NCBI GenBank assembly: GCA_021789795.1
Contig: JAJYJA010000035.1
Coordinates: 1-17,314 of the forward strand
Length of the DNA: 17,314 nucleotides
Reading direction: 5' to 3'
From: Deltaproteobacteria bacterium
GTDB taxonomy: Bacteria; Desulfobacterota; Desulfobulbia; Desulfobulbales; VMSU01
The notes beneath the pieces were generated by a model, which had not been told where the DNA came from, did no database searches, and worked only from the letters and a program-made list of their open reading frames with translations. The first letter of the stretch is position 1; each line of letters starts with the position of its first letter. Positions 6,814 to 14,631 of this stretch are shown one piece after another. A program made the position numbers and the translations under genes.

Positions 6814-7389
6814 ATGAAAGTGCTAGCGATTAACGGCAGTGCCAGAAAGGGCGGCAACACCGCCCAACTGTTGACCATGGCCCTGGAGGAACTGACGGCG
6901 GCCGGCCACGAGACCGAGCTTATGGAGATGGCCGGCCAGGTGCTCGCCGGCTGCATCGGCTGCTACAAGTGCCTGGAAAAGAAGGATAAACGCTGCGGGG
7001 TCAAGAACGACAAGACCAACGACTACATCGAGAAGATGCTGGCCGCCGACGCCATCCTGCTGGGCTCGCCCACCTATTTCGCCGACGTGACCGCCAACAT
7101 GAAGGCCTTGATCGAGCGGGCCGGGATGGTATCGCGGGTGAATGGCAACCTCTTCCGCCGCAAGCTGGGGGCCGGGGTGGTGGCGGTGCGCCGGGCCGGG
7201 GCCTCGCACGTGTTCAGCACCTTAAACAACTTCTTTCTGATCGGGGAGATGATCGTGGTCGGCTCCTCCTACTGGAACATAGGCCGGGGCCGGGACGCGG
7301 GCCAGGTGCGGGAGGACGAGGAGGGGATCAAGACCATGCGCGACCTGGGCCGCAACCTGGCCTGGCTCTTAGAGAAGACAGGCAGATAA
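6814..7389 (+). CDS. Iron-sulfur flavoprotein (NADPH-dependent FMN reductase fold)
   Basis: This 191-residue flavodoxin-like protein starts MKVLAINGSARKGGNT, where residues 8-16 form the FMN phosphate loop; GSPTYFADV (84-92) is the second FMN-contacting segment. Cysteines C47, C50, C53 and C61 follow the pattern C-x2-C-x2-C-x7-C, which fits the compact 4Fe-4S motif (C-x2-C-x2-C-x4-7-C) of archaeal and anaerobic-bacterial Isf proteins. It is therefore likely to shuttle electrons through FMN and a 4Fe-4S cluster in the cytoplasm; its redox partners are unknown. GGAGG lies six bases before the ATG. It stands alone between the palindromic element and convergent recO, only four bases from the recO stop. 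Confidence 0.88.
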   Translation: MKVLAINGSARKGGNTAQLLTMALEELTAAGHETELMEMAGQVLAGCIGCYKCLEKKDKRCGVKNDKTNDYIEKMLAADAILLGSPTYFADVTANMKALIERAGMVSRVNGNLFRRKLGAGVVAVRRAGASHVFSTLNNFFLIGEMIVVGSSYWNIGRGRDAGQVREDEEGIKTMRDLGRNLAWLLEKTGR

Positions 7390-7393
7390 GCCC

Positions 7394-8131
7394 CTATTCT
7401 CCAAGAAAATTCCAAGCCGCCAGCTCCCGGTCGAGCAGTACCCGGTCGTGCTCCTTAAATAACGCCAGGGCCTCGCGGGTCGAGGCCGGGGCCAGGCGCA
7501 GACGGCTCAGCTTGTCCAGCGGCAACTCCAGCGCCCGTCCGAGCAGTCTGACGGTGGCAATCGACAACCCCGGGGCCGAGGAGCGCGGCCGGCAGTGGCT
7601 ACAGACGATCGTCCCCTGGCGGGCCTGGAAGCGGAAGGGCCCGGCCTGGCGGTCGAGCCGCCGGCAGGAGACGCAGCCGCTCAGATCCGGCTGATAACCG
7701 AGTCGGCGGTAGAAACGGGCCAGAAACAGCACCAGGGACTCCAAACGGCCCTCCCGGTGCTGCAACCGGGCAAGCACCCAGTTTAAGAGCGCAAACAGCC
7801 CCTGGTCGTGGTCGCCCTGGTGGGTCCAGAGCCGGTACAGCTCGCAGACCAGGGCGGCGGCGGTGTAGGCGTGGTAATCCTCTCGCAGCGGCAGATGGCT
7901 GTTCAACAGCTCCGCCTGGTTGATGATCGGCAGGCGATAGTGGTCGCTGTATTCCAGGTCGAGGAGCGAGAAGATCTCCAGCTTGTTGACGAAGCGCTTA
8001 AGGCTGCGCTTGGCGCCCTTGGCGATGCCGGAAATTTGCCCGGTGGCGGGGGTGTAGAGGGTGACGATCTTGTCCGCCTCACCCAGGTCGGCGAGGCGAA
8101 TCACCACCCCCAGGGTCTGCCGCAGGGCCAT
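7394..8131 (-). CDS. recO: DNA repair protein RecO
   Basis: This 245-residue recombination mediator of the RecFOR pathway anneals strands and helps load RecA on SSB-coated single strands. The N-terminal OB fold is recognisable from GEADKIVTLYTPATGQISGIAKGAKR-like spacing at about 17-42. The C-terminal zinc site is C153, C156 (CVSC) and C177, C180 (CSHC), a layout seen in many RecO proteins but absent from the E. coli version. Length is normal. It starts six bases after the stop of the rodZ-like gene and is the last member of the surA, rodZ-like, recO run. Its 3' end nearly abuts the convergent flavoprotein gene, and I see no classical terminator between them. Confidence 0.93.
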   Translation of the reverse strand: MALRQTLGVVIRLADLGEADKIVTLYTPATGQISGIAKGAKRSLKRFVNKLEIFSLLDLEYSDHYRLPIINQAELLNSHLPLREDYHAYTAAALVCELYRLWTHQGDHDQGLFALLNWVLARLQHREGRLESLVLFLARFYRRLGYQPDLSGCVSCRRLDRQAGPFRFQARQGTIVCSHCRPRSSAPGLSIATVRLLGRALELPLDKLSRLRLAPASTREALALFKEHDRVLLDRELAAWNFLGE

Positions 8132-8137
8132 GATGCC

Positions 8138-8647
8138 CTAGGGCTGATTGGCCGGGGCCGGTTGGCGGCGGCCCTTGACCTGGGCGGCGCGGGGGATGAC
8201 GTCCTTCACCGCCAGACCCGAGGCCTGACGATCCTGATAGAATCTCAGCCCCAAAAAGACCACCCCGGCCAAGGCCGCCAGCCCCAGCACCCCCCAGATC
8301 AGGGGGGCGAGATTCCGCTCCGGCTCGAAGAAACGGTCGATGTCCGGGTGCCGGTTATTGGCGCCCCACTGCCGCTCGTAGAGCCGGATGGCCTCACTAG
8401 GGTCTAGCCCCAGTTGGACGGCGTAGATCCTGACAAAGCCCCGGGTATAGACATCGGCGGGCAAGGCAGCCCGGTTGTCCTCCTCCAGGGCGAGCAGGTG
8501 GTTGACGGTGACACTGGTCTCCCTGGCCAGGGTGGAGAGTTCGAGTTGTCGAGCCAGCCGCGCCTCCTGGAAAAATGTCCCCAGGGTCTGATGACGCCGG
8601 CCTTCCCCCTCGTTCTCCTCGTCCTTTGCGGGGTGCTTTCTAAACAT
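8138..8647 (-). CDS. RodZ-like helix-turn-helix membrane protein (short form)
   Basis: This 169-residue protein carries a RodZ/HTH_25-type domain at about 21-92: TLGTFFQEARLAR, LARETSV, an ALEEDN segment and the signature YTRGFVRIYA at 67-76. A single transmembrane helix follows at about 113-135 (LAPLIWGV...FLGLRF). RodZ links the MreB cytoskeleton to cell-wall synthesis, so a role in cell shape is the family-based guess. The protein ends about 35 residues after the helix with a basic, proline-rich tail, and therefore lacks the extended periplasmic domain (DUF4115) of full-length RodZ. It lies five bases downstream of surA and six upstream of recO, clearly in one operon. It may be a RodZ variant or another HTH membrane protein. 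Confidence 0.82.
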   Translation of the reverse strand: MFRKHPAKDEENEGEGRRHQTLGTFFQEARLARQLELSTLARETSVTVNHLLALEEDNRAALPADVYTRGFVRIYAVQLGLDPSEAIRLYERQWGANNRHPDIDRFFEPERNLAPLIWGVLGLAALAGVVFLGLRFYQDRQASGLAVKDVIPRAAQVKGRRQPAPANQP

Positions 8648-8652
8648 TATGC

Positions 8653-9633
8653 CTACAGGTACTCCTTGATAAAGGCCTTGGCCCGCAGGTCGTCAAGCCA
8701 TTTCTTAAAGAGCTGTTCGCCCTCCTGCTTGTAGATCTTGGCCTCGATTTCCTTCTTGACCTCGGCCAGGGGCGGGGCGCTCACGGTGCCGCCCTCCTGC
8801 TCCGAGACCAGCTTGATGATCTGATAGCCGGTGGGGGTCTCAAGGATATCGCTGGTGTCGCCCGGCTTCATGGACAAGACGGCCTCCTTCATGTAGGGGG
8901 CGAGCTCGCCCTTCTTGAAGACCCCGATGTCGCCGCCGTCGGTACGGGAAGGCAGATCGGACATGGCGCCCGCCACCTCGGCGAAACCCTGGCCGGACTC
9001 CAGTTGCTTCAGGGCGTACTCCGCCGCCTGCTTGGCCTCCGCCGCCGTCTTGCGCTTCGTTCCCTCTCCCCACAAAAATCCCATCTGGAGCAGGTGGTAG
9101 CCCGCGGCCCCAGGATGGGCGACGTAGTGCTCCTGGTAGTACTTCTTGACCATCTCATCGGTCACCACCACCTTGGAACGCACCTCCTGGCCGATCAGCC
9201 GCGACTGCAACATCTGGCCCTGCATCTGCTTCTTGTACTGTTCCTCGGACAGACCCTTGGCGGCCAGCTCCTTTTTCAAGTCCTCCTTGCTGGCGTGATT
9301 CTCCTTGAGCATGGTGTCAATGGCCTGATTGACATCGTCGTCGGTGACCTTGATGTCGAGTTTGGCGGCCTGCTGGTCAATCAGCCGCTGATCAATCAGG
9401 TGCGAAAGCACCTCGCGCTTTAGCTTGTCCATCTCGGGCTGAAGCCGGTCCGCCGGGGCACGCTGAATGAGCTGCTGAAAATAGGGGGCGCCTTCCTGAT
9501 TCAACTCCGAGAGGGTGATGACGTCGTCGTTGACCACCGCGACGATCCGGTCGGCCACCTCGGCCTGGGCCGTAAGGCGTAAGCAGCAGAGCAGGGCCAT
9601 GACAACGAGGGCGAGATTGACAAGACGGCGCAT
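8653..9633 (-). CDS. surA: SurA-type periplasmic peptidyl-prolyl isomerase/chaperone
   Basis: This 326-residue exported protein has a signal peptide at residues 1-24 (MRRL, a hydrophobic core, then TAQA before the likely cut). The SurA N-terminal domain follows at about 25-160: RIVAVVNDDVITLSEL, LIDQRLIDQQAAKLDIKVTDDDVNQAI and EEQYKKQMQGQM. One parvulin-type rotamase domain lies at about 175-275: YHLLQM, SGQGFAEVA, GGDIGVF, LAPYMKEAVLSMKPGDTS and TGYQIIKL. E. coli SurA has two rotamase domains; single-domain forms are common outside Enterobacteria. It should escort outer-membrane proteins through the periplasm. It heads the surA, rodZ-like, recO run. The ATG at 9633 is preceded by AAGGTG, somewhat far at about 11 bases. 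Confidence 0.92.
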   Translation of the reverse strand: MRRLVNLALVVMALLCCLRLTAQAEVADRIVAVVNDDVITLSELNQEGAPYFQQLIQRAPADRLQPEMDKLKREVLSHLIDQRLIDQQAAKLDIKVTDDDVNQAIDTMLKENHASKEDLKKELAAKGLSEEQYKKQMQGQMLQSRLIGQEVRSKVVVTDEMVKKYYQEHYVAHPGAAGYHLLQMGFLWGEGTKRKTAAEAKQAAEYALKQLESGQGFAEVAGAMSDLPSRTDGGDIGVFKKGELAPYMKEAVLSMKPGDTSDILETPTGYQIIKLVSEQEGGTVSAPPLAEVKKEIEAKIYKQEGEQLFKKWLDDLRAKAFIKEYL

Positions 9634-9700
9634 GAGGTCGATTCACCTTAAAAGAAATGGAGACGGATTTGACCCCCCTTGGGGGCCGACGAGATTTTTT

Positions 9701-9731
9701 CTTATACCACCGAAGGCAACCGTGCGCACAA
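9701..9731 (-). promoter_or_regulatory. Possible surA operon promoter
   Basis: On the minus strand TTGTGC (9731-9726) is followed after 19 bases by TATAAG (9706-9701), which is preceded by TGG, so it forms an extended -10 box. The predicted start near 9694 gives a leader of about 60 bases that contains a CCCCC-ctt-GGGGG hairpin (9673-9685). The spacer is longer than ideal, but the extended -10 compensates. Confidence 0.4.
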
Positions 9732-9923
9732 AAAAACCGCCTCCCTGACCATTAAAAAGCACCCTATTCCCCCGGCCCCGCCACTCCCGCCCCCCGGCTG
9801 AGACCTCACCCCAGGAAGCGGTTTACCTCCAACCGATTTTGTGTTAGGAAGGGGCTGCAAACGCCCTTAGGCTTGGCGGCCCGCCGCCCATCCTTCAAAA
9901 ATCACCGCCCAACAGGTGCCCCC

Positions 9924-10997
9924 ATGCAGAACATTGCCATCCTGGCCGGAGACGGCATCGGCCCCGAGGTCATGGCCGAGGCCATCAAGGTACTGGACGC
10001 GATCCAGAAAAGATTCTCCCTCTCCCTGCGCTACGAACACGCCGACGTGGGCGGCCTCGCCATCGACCGGCACGGCGAGGCCCTGCCCCCCCCCACCCTG
10101 GCCCTGTGTCAGAGAAGCGACGCGGTGCTCTTCGGCTCGGTGGGCGGCCCCAAATGGGAGTCCCTGCCCCCGGAACGGCAGCCGGAGCGGGCGGCGCTCC
10201 TGCCCCTGCGCAAGGAACTGGCCCTGTTCTGCAACCTGCGGCCCGCCAAGGTCTTCAAGTCCCTGGCCGCCGCCTGCCCGCTCAGATCCGACATCGTGGG
10301 CGAGGGCTTCGACATCCTCTGCGTCCGCGAGCTGACCGGGGACATCTACTTCGGCCAGCCCAAGGGCCGGGACGGCCAGGGCCTGGAGGAACGGGCCTAC
10401 GACACCATGGTCTACACCCGGCGGGAGATCGACCGCATCGCGAGGAAGGCCTTCGAGGCCGCCCGTGGCCGGCGGAGGCTCGTGACCTCGGTGGACAAGG
10501 CCAACGTGCTTACCACCATGGTGCTCTGGCGACAGGTGGTCAAGGAGGTGGCGGCCGACTATCCCGACGTCACCCTAAACCACATCTACGTCGATAACGC
10601 CACCATGCAGTTGATCAAGAATCCGCACCAGTTCGACGTGATGCTCTGCGGTAACATGTTCGGGGACATCATCTCCGACGAGTGCGCCATGATGACCGGC
10701 TCGATGGGGCTGTTGGCCTCGGCGAGCTTAAACGAGTCCGGCTTCGGACTCTACGAACCGGCGGGCGGCTCGGCCCCGGACATCGCCGGTCAGGGGATCG
10801 CCAACCCCATCGCCCAGATCCTGTCCGCGGCCCTGATGCTGCGCTACAGCCTGGGCCAGGAGCGGGCGGCGCGGGCCATCGAGGAGGCGGTGGCCCGGAC
10901 GCTCGCCGATGGCATACACACCCTGGATATCGCCACCGACAAGGCCAAGACGGTGGGCACCGCCGGCATGGGTGACGCCATCGTGGCCCGGCTGTAA
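9924..10997 (+). CDS. leuB: 3-isopropylmalate dehydrogenase
   Basis: This 357-residue enzyme carries out the NAD-dependent oxidative decarboxylation of 3-isopropylmalate, the third committed step of leucine synthesis. Visible family features are LAGDGIGPEV (7-16), VGGPKW (73-78), substrate arginines around R106 and R135 (LRPAK, VRELTGDIYFGQPKG with Y142), catalytic K192 (VDKANVL), the metal-binding aspartates at 224, 248 and 252, and the signature NMFGDIISDECAMMTGSMG (244-262). The NAD site follows at GLYEPAGGSAPDIAGQGIANP. I start at ATG 9924 because AGGTG is just upstream and the length is then normal; an in-frame extension to 9873 adds unrelated residues. It is the first gene of a seven-gene plus-strand run, unlike the usual leuCDB clustering. 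Confidence 0.96.
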   Translation: MQNIAILAGDGIGPEVMAEAIKVLDAIQKRFSLSLRYEHADVGGLAIDRHGEALPPPTLALCQRSDAVLFGSVGGPKWESLPPERQPERAALLPLRKELALFCNLRPAKVFKSLAAACPLRSDIVGEGFDILCVRELTGDIYFGQPKGRDGQGLEERAYDTMVYTRREIDRIARKAFEAARGRRRLVTSVDKANVLTTMVLWRQVVKEVAADYPDVTLNHIYVDNATMQLIKNPHQFDVMLCGNMFGDIISDECAMMTGSMGLLASASLNESGFGLYEPAGGSAPDIAGQGIANPIAQILSAALMLRYSLGQERAARAIEEAVARTLADGIHTLDIATDKAKTVGTAGMGDAIVARL

Positions 10998-11039
10998 GAC
11001 CGCCAACCGACGCGCCCCAGCAACTTGACCCGGCCGTCC

Positions 11040-12494
11040 ATGCGCGACCTTGATTCTTCCCCTGCCGCCCTGGCCCAGACCTTCCTGGCCGGGGCCAGGG
11101 CGGACGCCTGCGACCTGGGGCTGATCGACCGGCTCTGCGCCCTCTCCTTCCACCCCGAGCCGGCCATCGCCAGGGCCGCCACGCAAGCCATCTTCTCCGG
11201 GGTCATCGAGCCCCTGTGCGACGACTTCTCCCTGGCCGGGGTCGAGGCCGCGAACCTCACCCTGGCCCACATCTTAAGCTTCATCCGCGAGCAGCCGCCA
11301 GGCGCTGAACTCGACAGCCGGCTTCGCGCCTTCGGCTTTGCCAGCGCCGCCGACCTGCGGCGCCGCCACCAGACGATCTGCCAGCCCCACCGTCTGTCCC
11401 CCCGCCGCCTGGCAGGGATAAAACGGGCGCTCATCCTCTCCCGGGTCACCGCCGGGGCGGACATCGCCATCACCAGCGTCATCGTCAACCGGCTGCGGCA
11501 ACGGCTGCCCGAGGCGGAGCTGGTGCTGATCGGCCCCGGCCATCTGCGGGAGCTGTTCGCCACCCTCCCCGGCTGCCGGCACCGCAGCTTCATCTACCAC
11601 AACGACGGCTTCCTGTTCGACAAGATGACCTCCTGGCCGCCGCTCCTCAAGATCGCCCAGGAGGAGCTGGCCGGGCTGGCCCCCAACCAGGCCCTGCTCT
11701 TTGATCCCGACACCCGGCTCACCCAGTTGGGGCTCCTGCCCCTGGCCCCGGACGAGGGCACCTGTTATTTCCCCTCCCGCCGTTTCCAGCCCGTCCCAGG
11801 GGGCCAGGCCAACCTCTCGGCCCTGACCAACCAGTGGCTAAACCACCTGCTGGACGAGGACATTCACTGGCGCCCCCGGCTGGCCCTGGGGCCGACAGAC
11901 GCCTACGCCGCCTTCCGGCAACGGCTGCGTGACCGTGGCTGCCGCCGGCTGGTGGCGGTAAACTTCGGGGTGGGCAAAAACCCGCGCAAACGGGTGGGCG
12001 GCGGCTTCGAGGCCGAACTGATCCTGGCCCTCCTTAAGCTCCCGGACACGGTGGTGCTCCTGGACACCGGACGTAGCGACCAGAGGGGCGAACGATTGGC
12101 CGACCACCTGCACCGGGCCCGCCAGGGCGGCTGGCAGGCCCTCTGGCTGCGCGAGGAGGGGCTGGCCAGCCTCGACGACCCGCCCGGCCAGGGTTTGATC
12201 GTCTTCTCCGGCCCGCTGGGGGCGCTGGGCAAGATGATTGGTGCGGCGGACTGTTTTATCGGCTATGATTCCTGCGGTCAGCACCTAGCCGCCGCCACCG
12301 GCACCCCCTCGGTCATCGTCTTCGCCGGGGCGCCCAGCGAGCGCTTCGTCCGCCGCTGGGCGCCCGAGGCCAGCGACTCGCTGACCATCCCCCACCACGA
12401 CGCCAACCTCGGCCCGGAGGCAATAGCGGGCCTGATTGCCAACATCCGCCGGCACCTGCTTTCGGTGCCGAACAAACAGCAGGTACGCTCATGA
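11040..12494 (+). CDS. GT9-like (heptosyltransferase-type) glycosyltransferase with N-terminal extension
   Basis: This 484-residue protein is not a clean match to any named LPS transferase. Residues 128-165 (ALILSRVTAGADIAITSVI, then RQRLPEAELVLIG) fit the N-terminal Rossmann domain of ADP-heptose transferases, with AGAD in place of the usual GD. Residues 401-430 (CFIGYDSCGQHLAAATGTP, VIVFAGAP) match the donor-binding motif normally written DSG-x2-HLAAALG-x-P. Residues 1-127 form an alpha-helical-looking region (HPEPAIARAATQAIF, ANLTLAHILSFI) not found in WaaC/WaaF. It overlaps rfaE1 by four bases, so a role in heptose-containing glycan assembly is likely. The start is uncertain: ATG 11040 was preferred to TTG 11025, and neither has a clear ribosome binding site. 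Confidence 0.75.
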   Translation: MRDLDSSPAALAQTFLAGARADACDLGLIDRLCALSFHPEPAIARAATQAIFSGVIEPLCDDFSLAGVEAANLTLAHILSFIREQPPGAELDSRLRAFGFASAADLRRRHQTICQPHRLSPRRLAGIKRALILSRVTAGADIAITSVIVNRLRQRLPEAELVLIGPGHLRELFATLPGCRHRSFIYHNDGFLFDKMTSWPPLLKIAQEELAGLAPNQALLFDPDTRLTQLGLLPLAPDEGTCYFPSRRFQPVPGGQANLSALTNQWLNHLLDEDIHWRPRLALGPTDAYAAFRQRLRDRGCRRLVAVNFGVGKNPRKRVGGGFEAELILALLKLPDTVVLLDTGRSDQRGERLADHLHRARQGGWQALWLREEGLASLDDPPGQGLIVFSGPLGALGKMIGAADCFIGYDSCGQHLAAATGTPSVIVFAGAPSERFVRRWAPEASDSLTIPHHDANLGPEAIAGLIANIRRHLLSVPNKQQVRS

Positions 12495-13477
12495 CCAACA
12501 TCCATTCCGGACGGCTGCGCGAGGCGATCTCCGCCTTCTCCCAAGTCCGTGTCCTGGTGATCGGCGACCTGATCGTCGATCACTTCATCTGGGGCACGGT
12601 GACCCGCATCTCACCCGAGGCCCCGGTGCCGGTGGTCAACGTCACCCACGACAACCTGCTCCTGGGCGGCTCGGCCAACGTGCTGCACAACGTCACCGCC
12701 CTGGGCGGCGGCGGCGCCAGTTGCGGGGTGATCGGCGACGACGACCTGGGCCGGCGCTTGCTGGCCCTCCTCGCCGCCCTGCCCTCGTCCGCCGAGGGCA
12801 TCGTCCGCCTGCCTGGCCGGCCCACCACCATCAAGACCCGAATCGTGGCCCAAGGCCAGCAGGTGGTGCGCTTCGACCGCGAGTCCGCCGCCCCGGTGAG
12901 CGGCGAGGCCCTGGCCTCAATTGCCGAATTCATCCGCCGGAACCTGGCTTCCTTCCAGGCGGTGGTGGTCTCGGATTACGCCAAGGGGGTGATCACCCCG
13001 GAACTGATGGCACTTATCCGACAAGAGCTTGCCCTTCACCCTGGCATTCCCCTGGTTATCGATCCCAAACCTTGCCAACCGGAACGCTTCCGCGGCGCCG
13101 CCATCATCACCCCCAACCACCACGAGGCCGAGCAGCTTTCCGGGATACGGATCACCGACGAGGCGAGCCTGACCGCGGCGGGGGAGAAGCTCATCTCCCT
13201 CCTGGACAGCCAGGCGGTGCTCATCACCAGGGGCGAGGCGGGCATGGCCCTGTTCGAACGGGAGCGGCCGCTGATCACCATTCCCACCGTGGCCAAGGAG
13301 GTGTTCGACGTAACCGGGGCCGGGGACACGGTGATCGCCGCCCTGGCCCTAGGACTCGCCGCCGGGTTGAGCTTCGCCGAGGCGGCGACCGTCGCCAACC
13401 TCGCCGCCGGGATCGTAGTCGGTAAGATCGGCACCGCGGTGGTCACCCAAAACGAGCTACTGAGGGCCATCCCATGA
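12491..13477 (+). CDS. rfaE1: D-glycero-beta-D-manno-heptose-7-phosphate kinase
   Basis: This 328-residue PfkB-family sugar kinase makes heptose 1,7-bisphosphate on the route to ADP-heptose for LPS core synthesis. Diagnostic segments are IGDLIVDHFIWGTVTRISPEAPVPV-like spacing at about 24-48, the LLLGGSANVLHNVTALGG glycine-rich entry (56-73), VVSDYAKGV (159-167), IDPKP (190-194), TPNHHEAEQLSG (207-218) and the ATP/base motif VTGAGDT (274-280) with catalytic D279. It ends after the kinase domain, so the adenylyltransferase half found in fused HldE must be encoded elsewhere (rfaE2). The start overlaps the upstream stop (ATGA), and its own stop overlaps yicC the same way, so translation is coupled. 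Confidence 0.95.
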   Translation: MTNIHSGRLREAISAFSQVRVLVIGDLIVDHFIWGTVTRISPEAPVPVVNVTHDNLLLGGSANVLHNVTALGGGGASCGVIGDDDLGRRLLALLAALPSSAEGIVRLPGRPTTIKTRIVAQGQQVVRFDRESAAPVSGEALASIAEFIRRNLASFQAVVVSDYAKGVITPELMALIRQELALHPGIPLVIDPKPCQPERFRGAAIITPNHHEAEQLSGIRITDEASLTAAGEKLISLLDSQAVLITRGEAGMALFERERPLITIPTVAKEVFDVTGAGDTVIAALALGLAAGLSFAEAATVANLAAGIVVGKIGTAVVTQNELLRAIP

Positions 13478-14352
13478 AACGTCCCCTCAGCATGACCGCC
13501 TTTGGCCGGGGCGAGGCGGGCGGCGACCGCTCCTTGGTGGTGGAGCTGCGCTCGGTCAACCACCGCCACCTGGACGTGAAGGTCAAACTGCCCAGGGAGT
13601 ACGCCGCACTTGAGGAACGGGTGAAAAAGGAGCTGGGGGCCACCTTCTCCCGCGGCCACATCGAGGCGACCATCACCCAGGGCCAGGCCGTAAGCGCCAG
13701 ACGGGCCAAGGTCAACCTGGAACTGGCCGGTCAGTACCTGCGCTGCCTAACCGAGCTGCAAACCACCTTCGAGCTTAAGGGCAAGCCGTCGCTCGCCCTG
13801 CTCGCCGCCCTGCCCGACGTCTTGGGCGACGAGGAGTCATCGGCAGACCTGGAGGCCGTCTGGCAGGGGCTGCTCCCCGCCTTAAGACAGGCTATCGCCG
13901 CCAGTCTTACGATGCGCGCCGAGGAAGGCCAGGCCCTGAAACACGACCTCCTAACCCGGCTAGCGGCCTTCGAGACCACGGTCGCCGCCATCGCGGGCCG
14001 CATCCCCGACCTGGTGGCCAGGCGCGAGGCCACCCTGAGGGAAAGACTGGCTGTCCTCCTGCAAGGGGTGGAACTCGACCCCCTCCGCCTGGCCCAGGAG
14101 GTGGCGATCATGGCCGACCGCTACGACGTTACCGAGGAACTGGTGCGCCTTAACAGCCACATCCAGCAGTTCCGGCGCCTGATGGAGATCGACGAGCCCA
14201 GCGGTCGCCGGCTCGATTTCCTGCTGCAAGAGTTTCTGCGGGAAATCAACACCCTGGCCTCGAAGATCAACGACACCGCCGTCACCCACCAGACGGTGGA
14301 GCTGAAGAACGAGGTGGAAAAGATCCGCGAGCAGGTGCAAAATTTGGAGTAG
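13474..14352 (+). CDS. yicC: YicC-family endoribonuclease
   Basis: This is a 292-residue YicC/YloC protein. The opening MTAFGRGEA (7-15) and SVNHRHLDVKVKLP are the family hallmarks of the N-terminal domain. The C-terminal DUF1732 block is complete: EEGQALKHDL, then AQEVAIMADRYDVTEELVRL, GRRLDFLLQEFLREINT and SKINDTAVTHQTVELK. Members in E. coli and Bacillus have been described as endoribonucleases acting on small RNAs and RNA ends. Length is normal and no domain is missing. It overlaps rfaE1 by four bases and is followed nine bases later by remA; the yicC, remA, gmk order is widely conserved in bacteria. Confidence 0.94.
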   Translation: MKRPLSMTAFGRGEAGGDRSLVVELRSVNHRHLDVKVKLPREYAALEERVKKELGATFSRGHIEATITQGQAVSARRAKVNLELAGQYLRCLTELQTTFELKGKPSLALLAALPDVLGDEESSADLEAVWQGLLPALRQAIAASLTMRAEEGQALKHDLLTRLAAFETTVAAIAGRIPDLVARREATLRERLAVLLQGVELDPLRLAQEVAIMADRYDVTEELVRLNSHIQQFRRLMEIDEPSGRRLDFLLQEFLREINTLASKINDTAVTHQTVELKNEVEKIREQVQNLE

Positions 14353-14361
14353 AGGCCAGCA

Positions 14362-14631
14362 ATGGACAGACGACTAATCAATATCGGTTTCGGCAACGCG
14401 GTGATGGCGGCCCGGGTGGTGGCGGTGGTCAACCCCAAGTCCTCGCCGATGAAAAAGCTAAAAGACGAGGCACGAAACGAGGGCAAGCTGATCGACGCCA
14501 CCGAGGGCCGGCGCACCCGGGCCATCCTGATCACCGACTCGAACCACGTCATCCTCTCCTCGGTGCAGACCGAGACCCTGACCCAGCGTTTCCAGCCCCT
14601 GGCCGACCAGGGCGAGGAGGAGCAGCCGTGA
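14362..14631 (+). CDS. remA: RemA-family (DUF370) DNA-binding regulator
   Basis: This 89-residue protein of the DUF370/RemA family shows the conserved pattern LINIGFGNAVMAARVVAVVNP at its start, then SSPMKKLKDEAR, GKLIDATEGRRTRAIL and DSNHVILSSVQTETL. RemA is a ring-forming DNA-binding activator of matrix genes in Bacillus; in Gram-negative anaerobes its targets are not established. A GAGG lies a few bases before the ATG. Its stop overlaps the GTG start of gmk (GTGA). The position between yicC and gmk matches the arrangement seen across Firmicutes and deltaproteobacteria, which suggests a conserved link rather than chance. Confidence 0.92.
   Translation: MDRRLINIGFGNAVMAARVVAVVNPKSSPMKKLKDEARNEGKLIDATEGRRTRAILITDSNHVILSSVQTETLTQRFQPLADQGEEEQP

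Noticed and set aside
9777..9923. leuB leader peptide or leucine attenuator
   Set aside because: No short frame rich in leucine codons with a following terminator hairpin was found; only a small GC-rich dyad is visible.
12436..13425. A 329-codon frame overlapping rfaE1 in another phase
   Set aside because: It is a low-complexity R/G/H/P-rich translation; the rfaE1 frame carries the full PfkB motifs.
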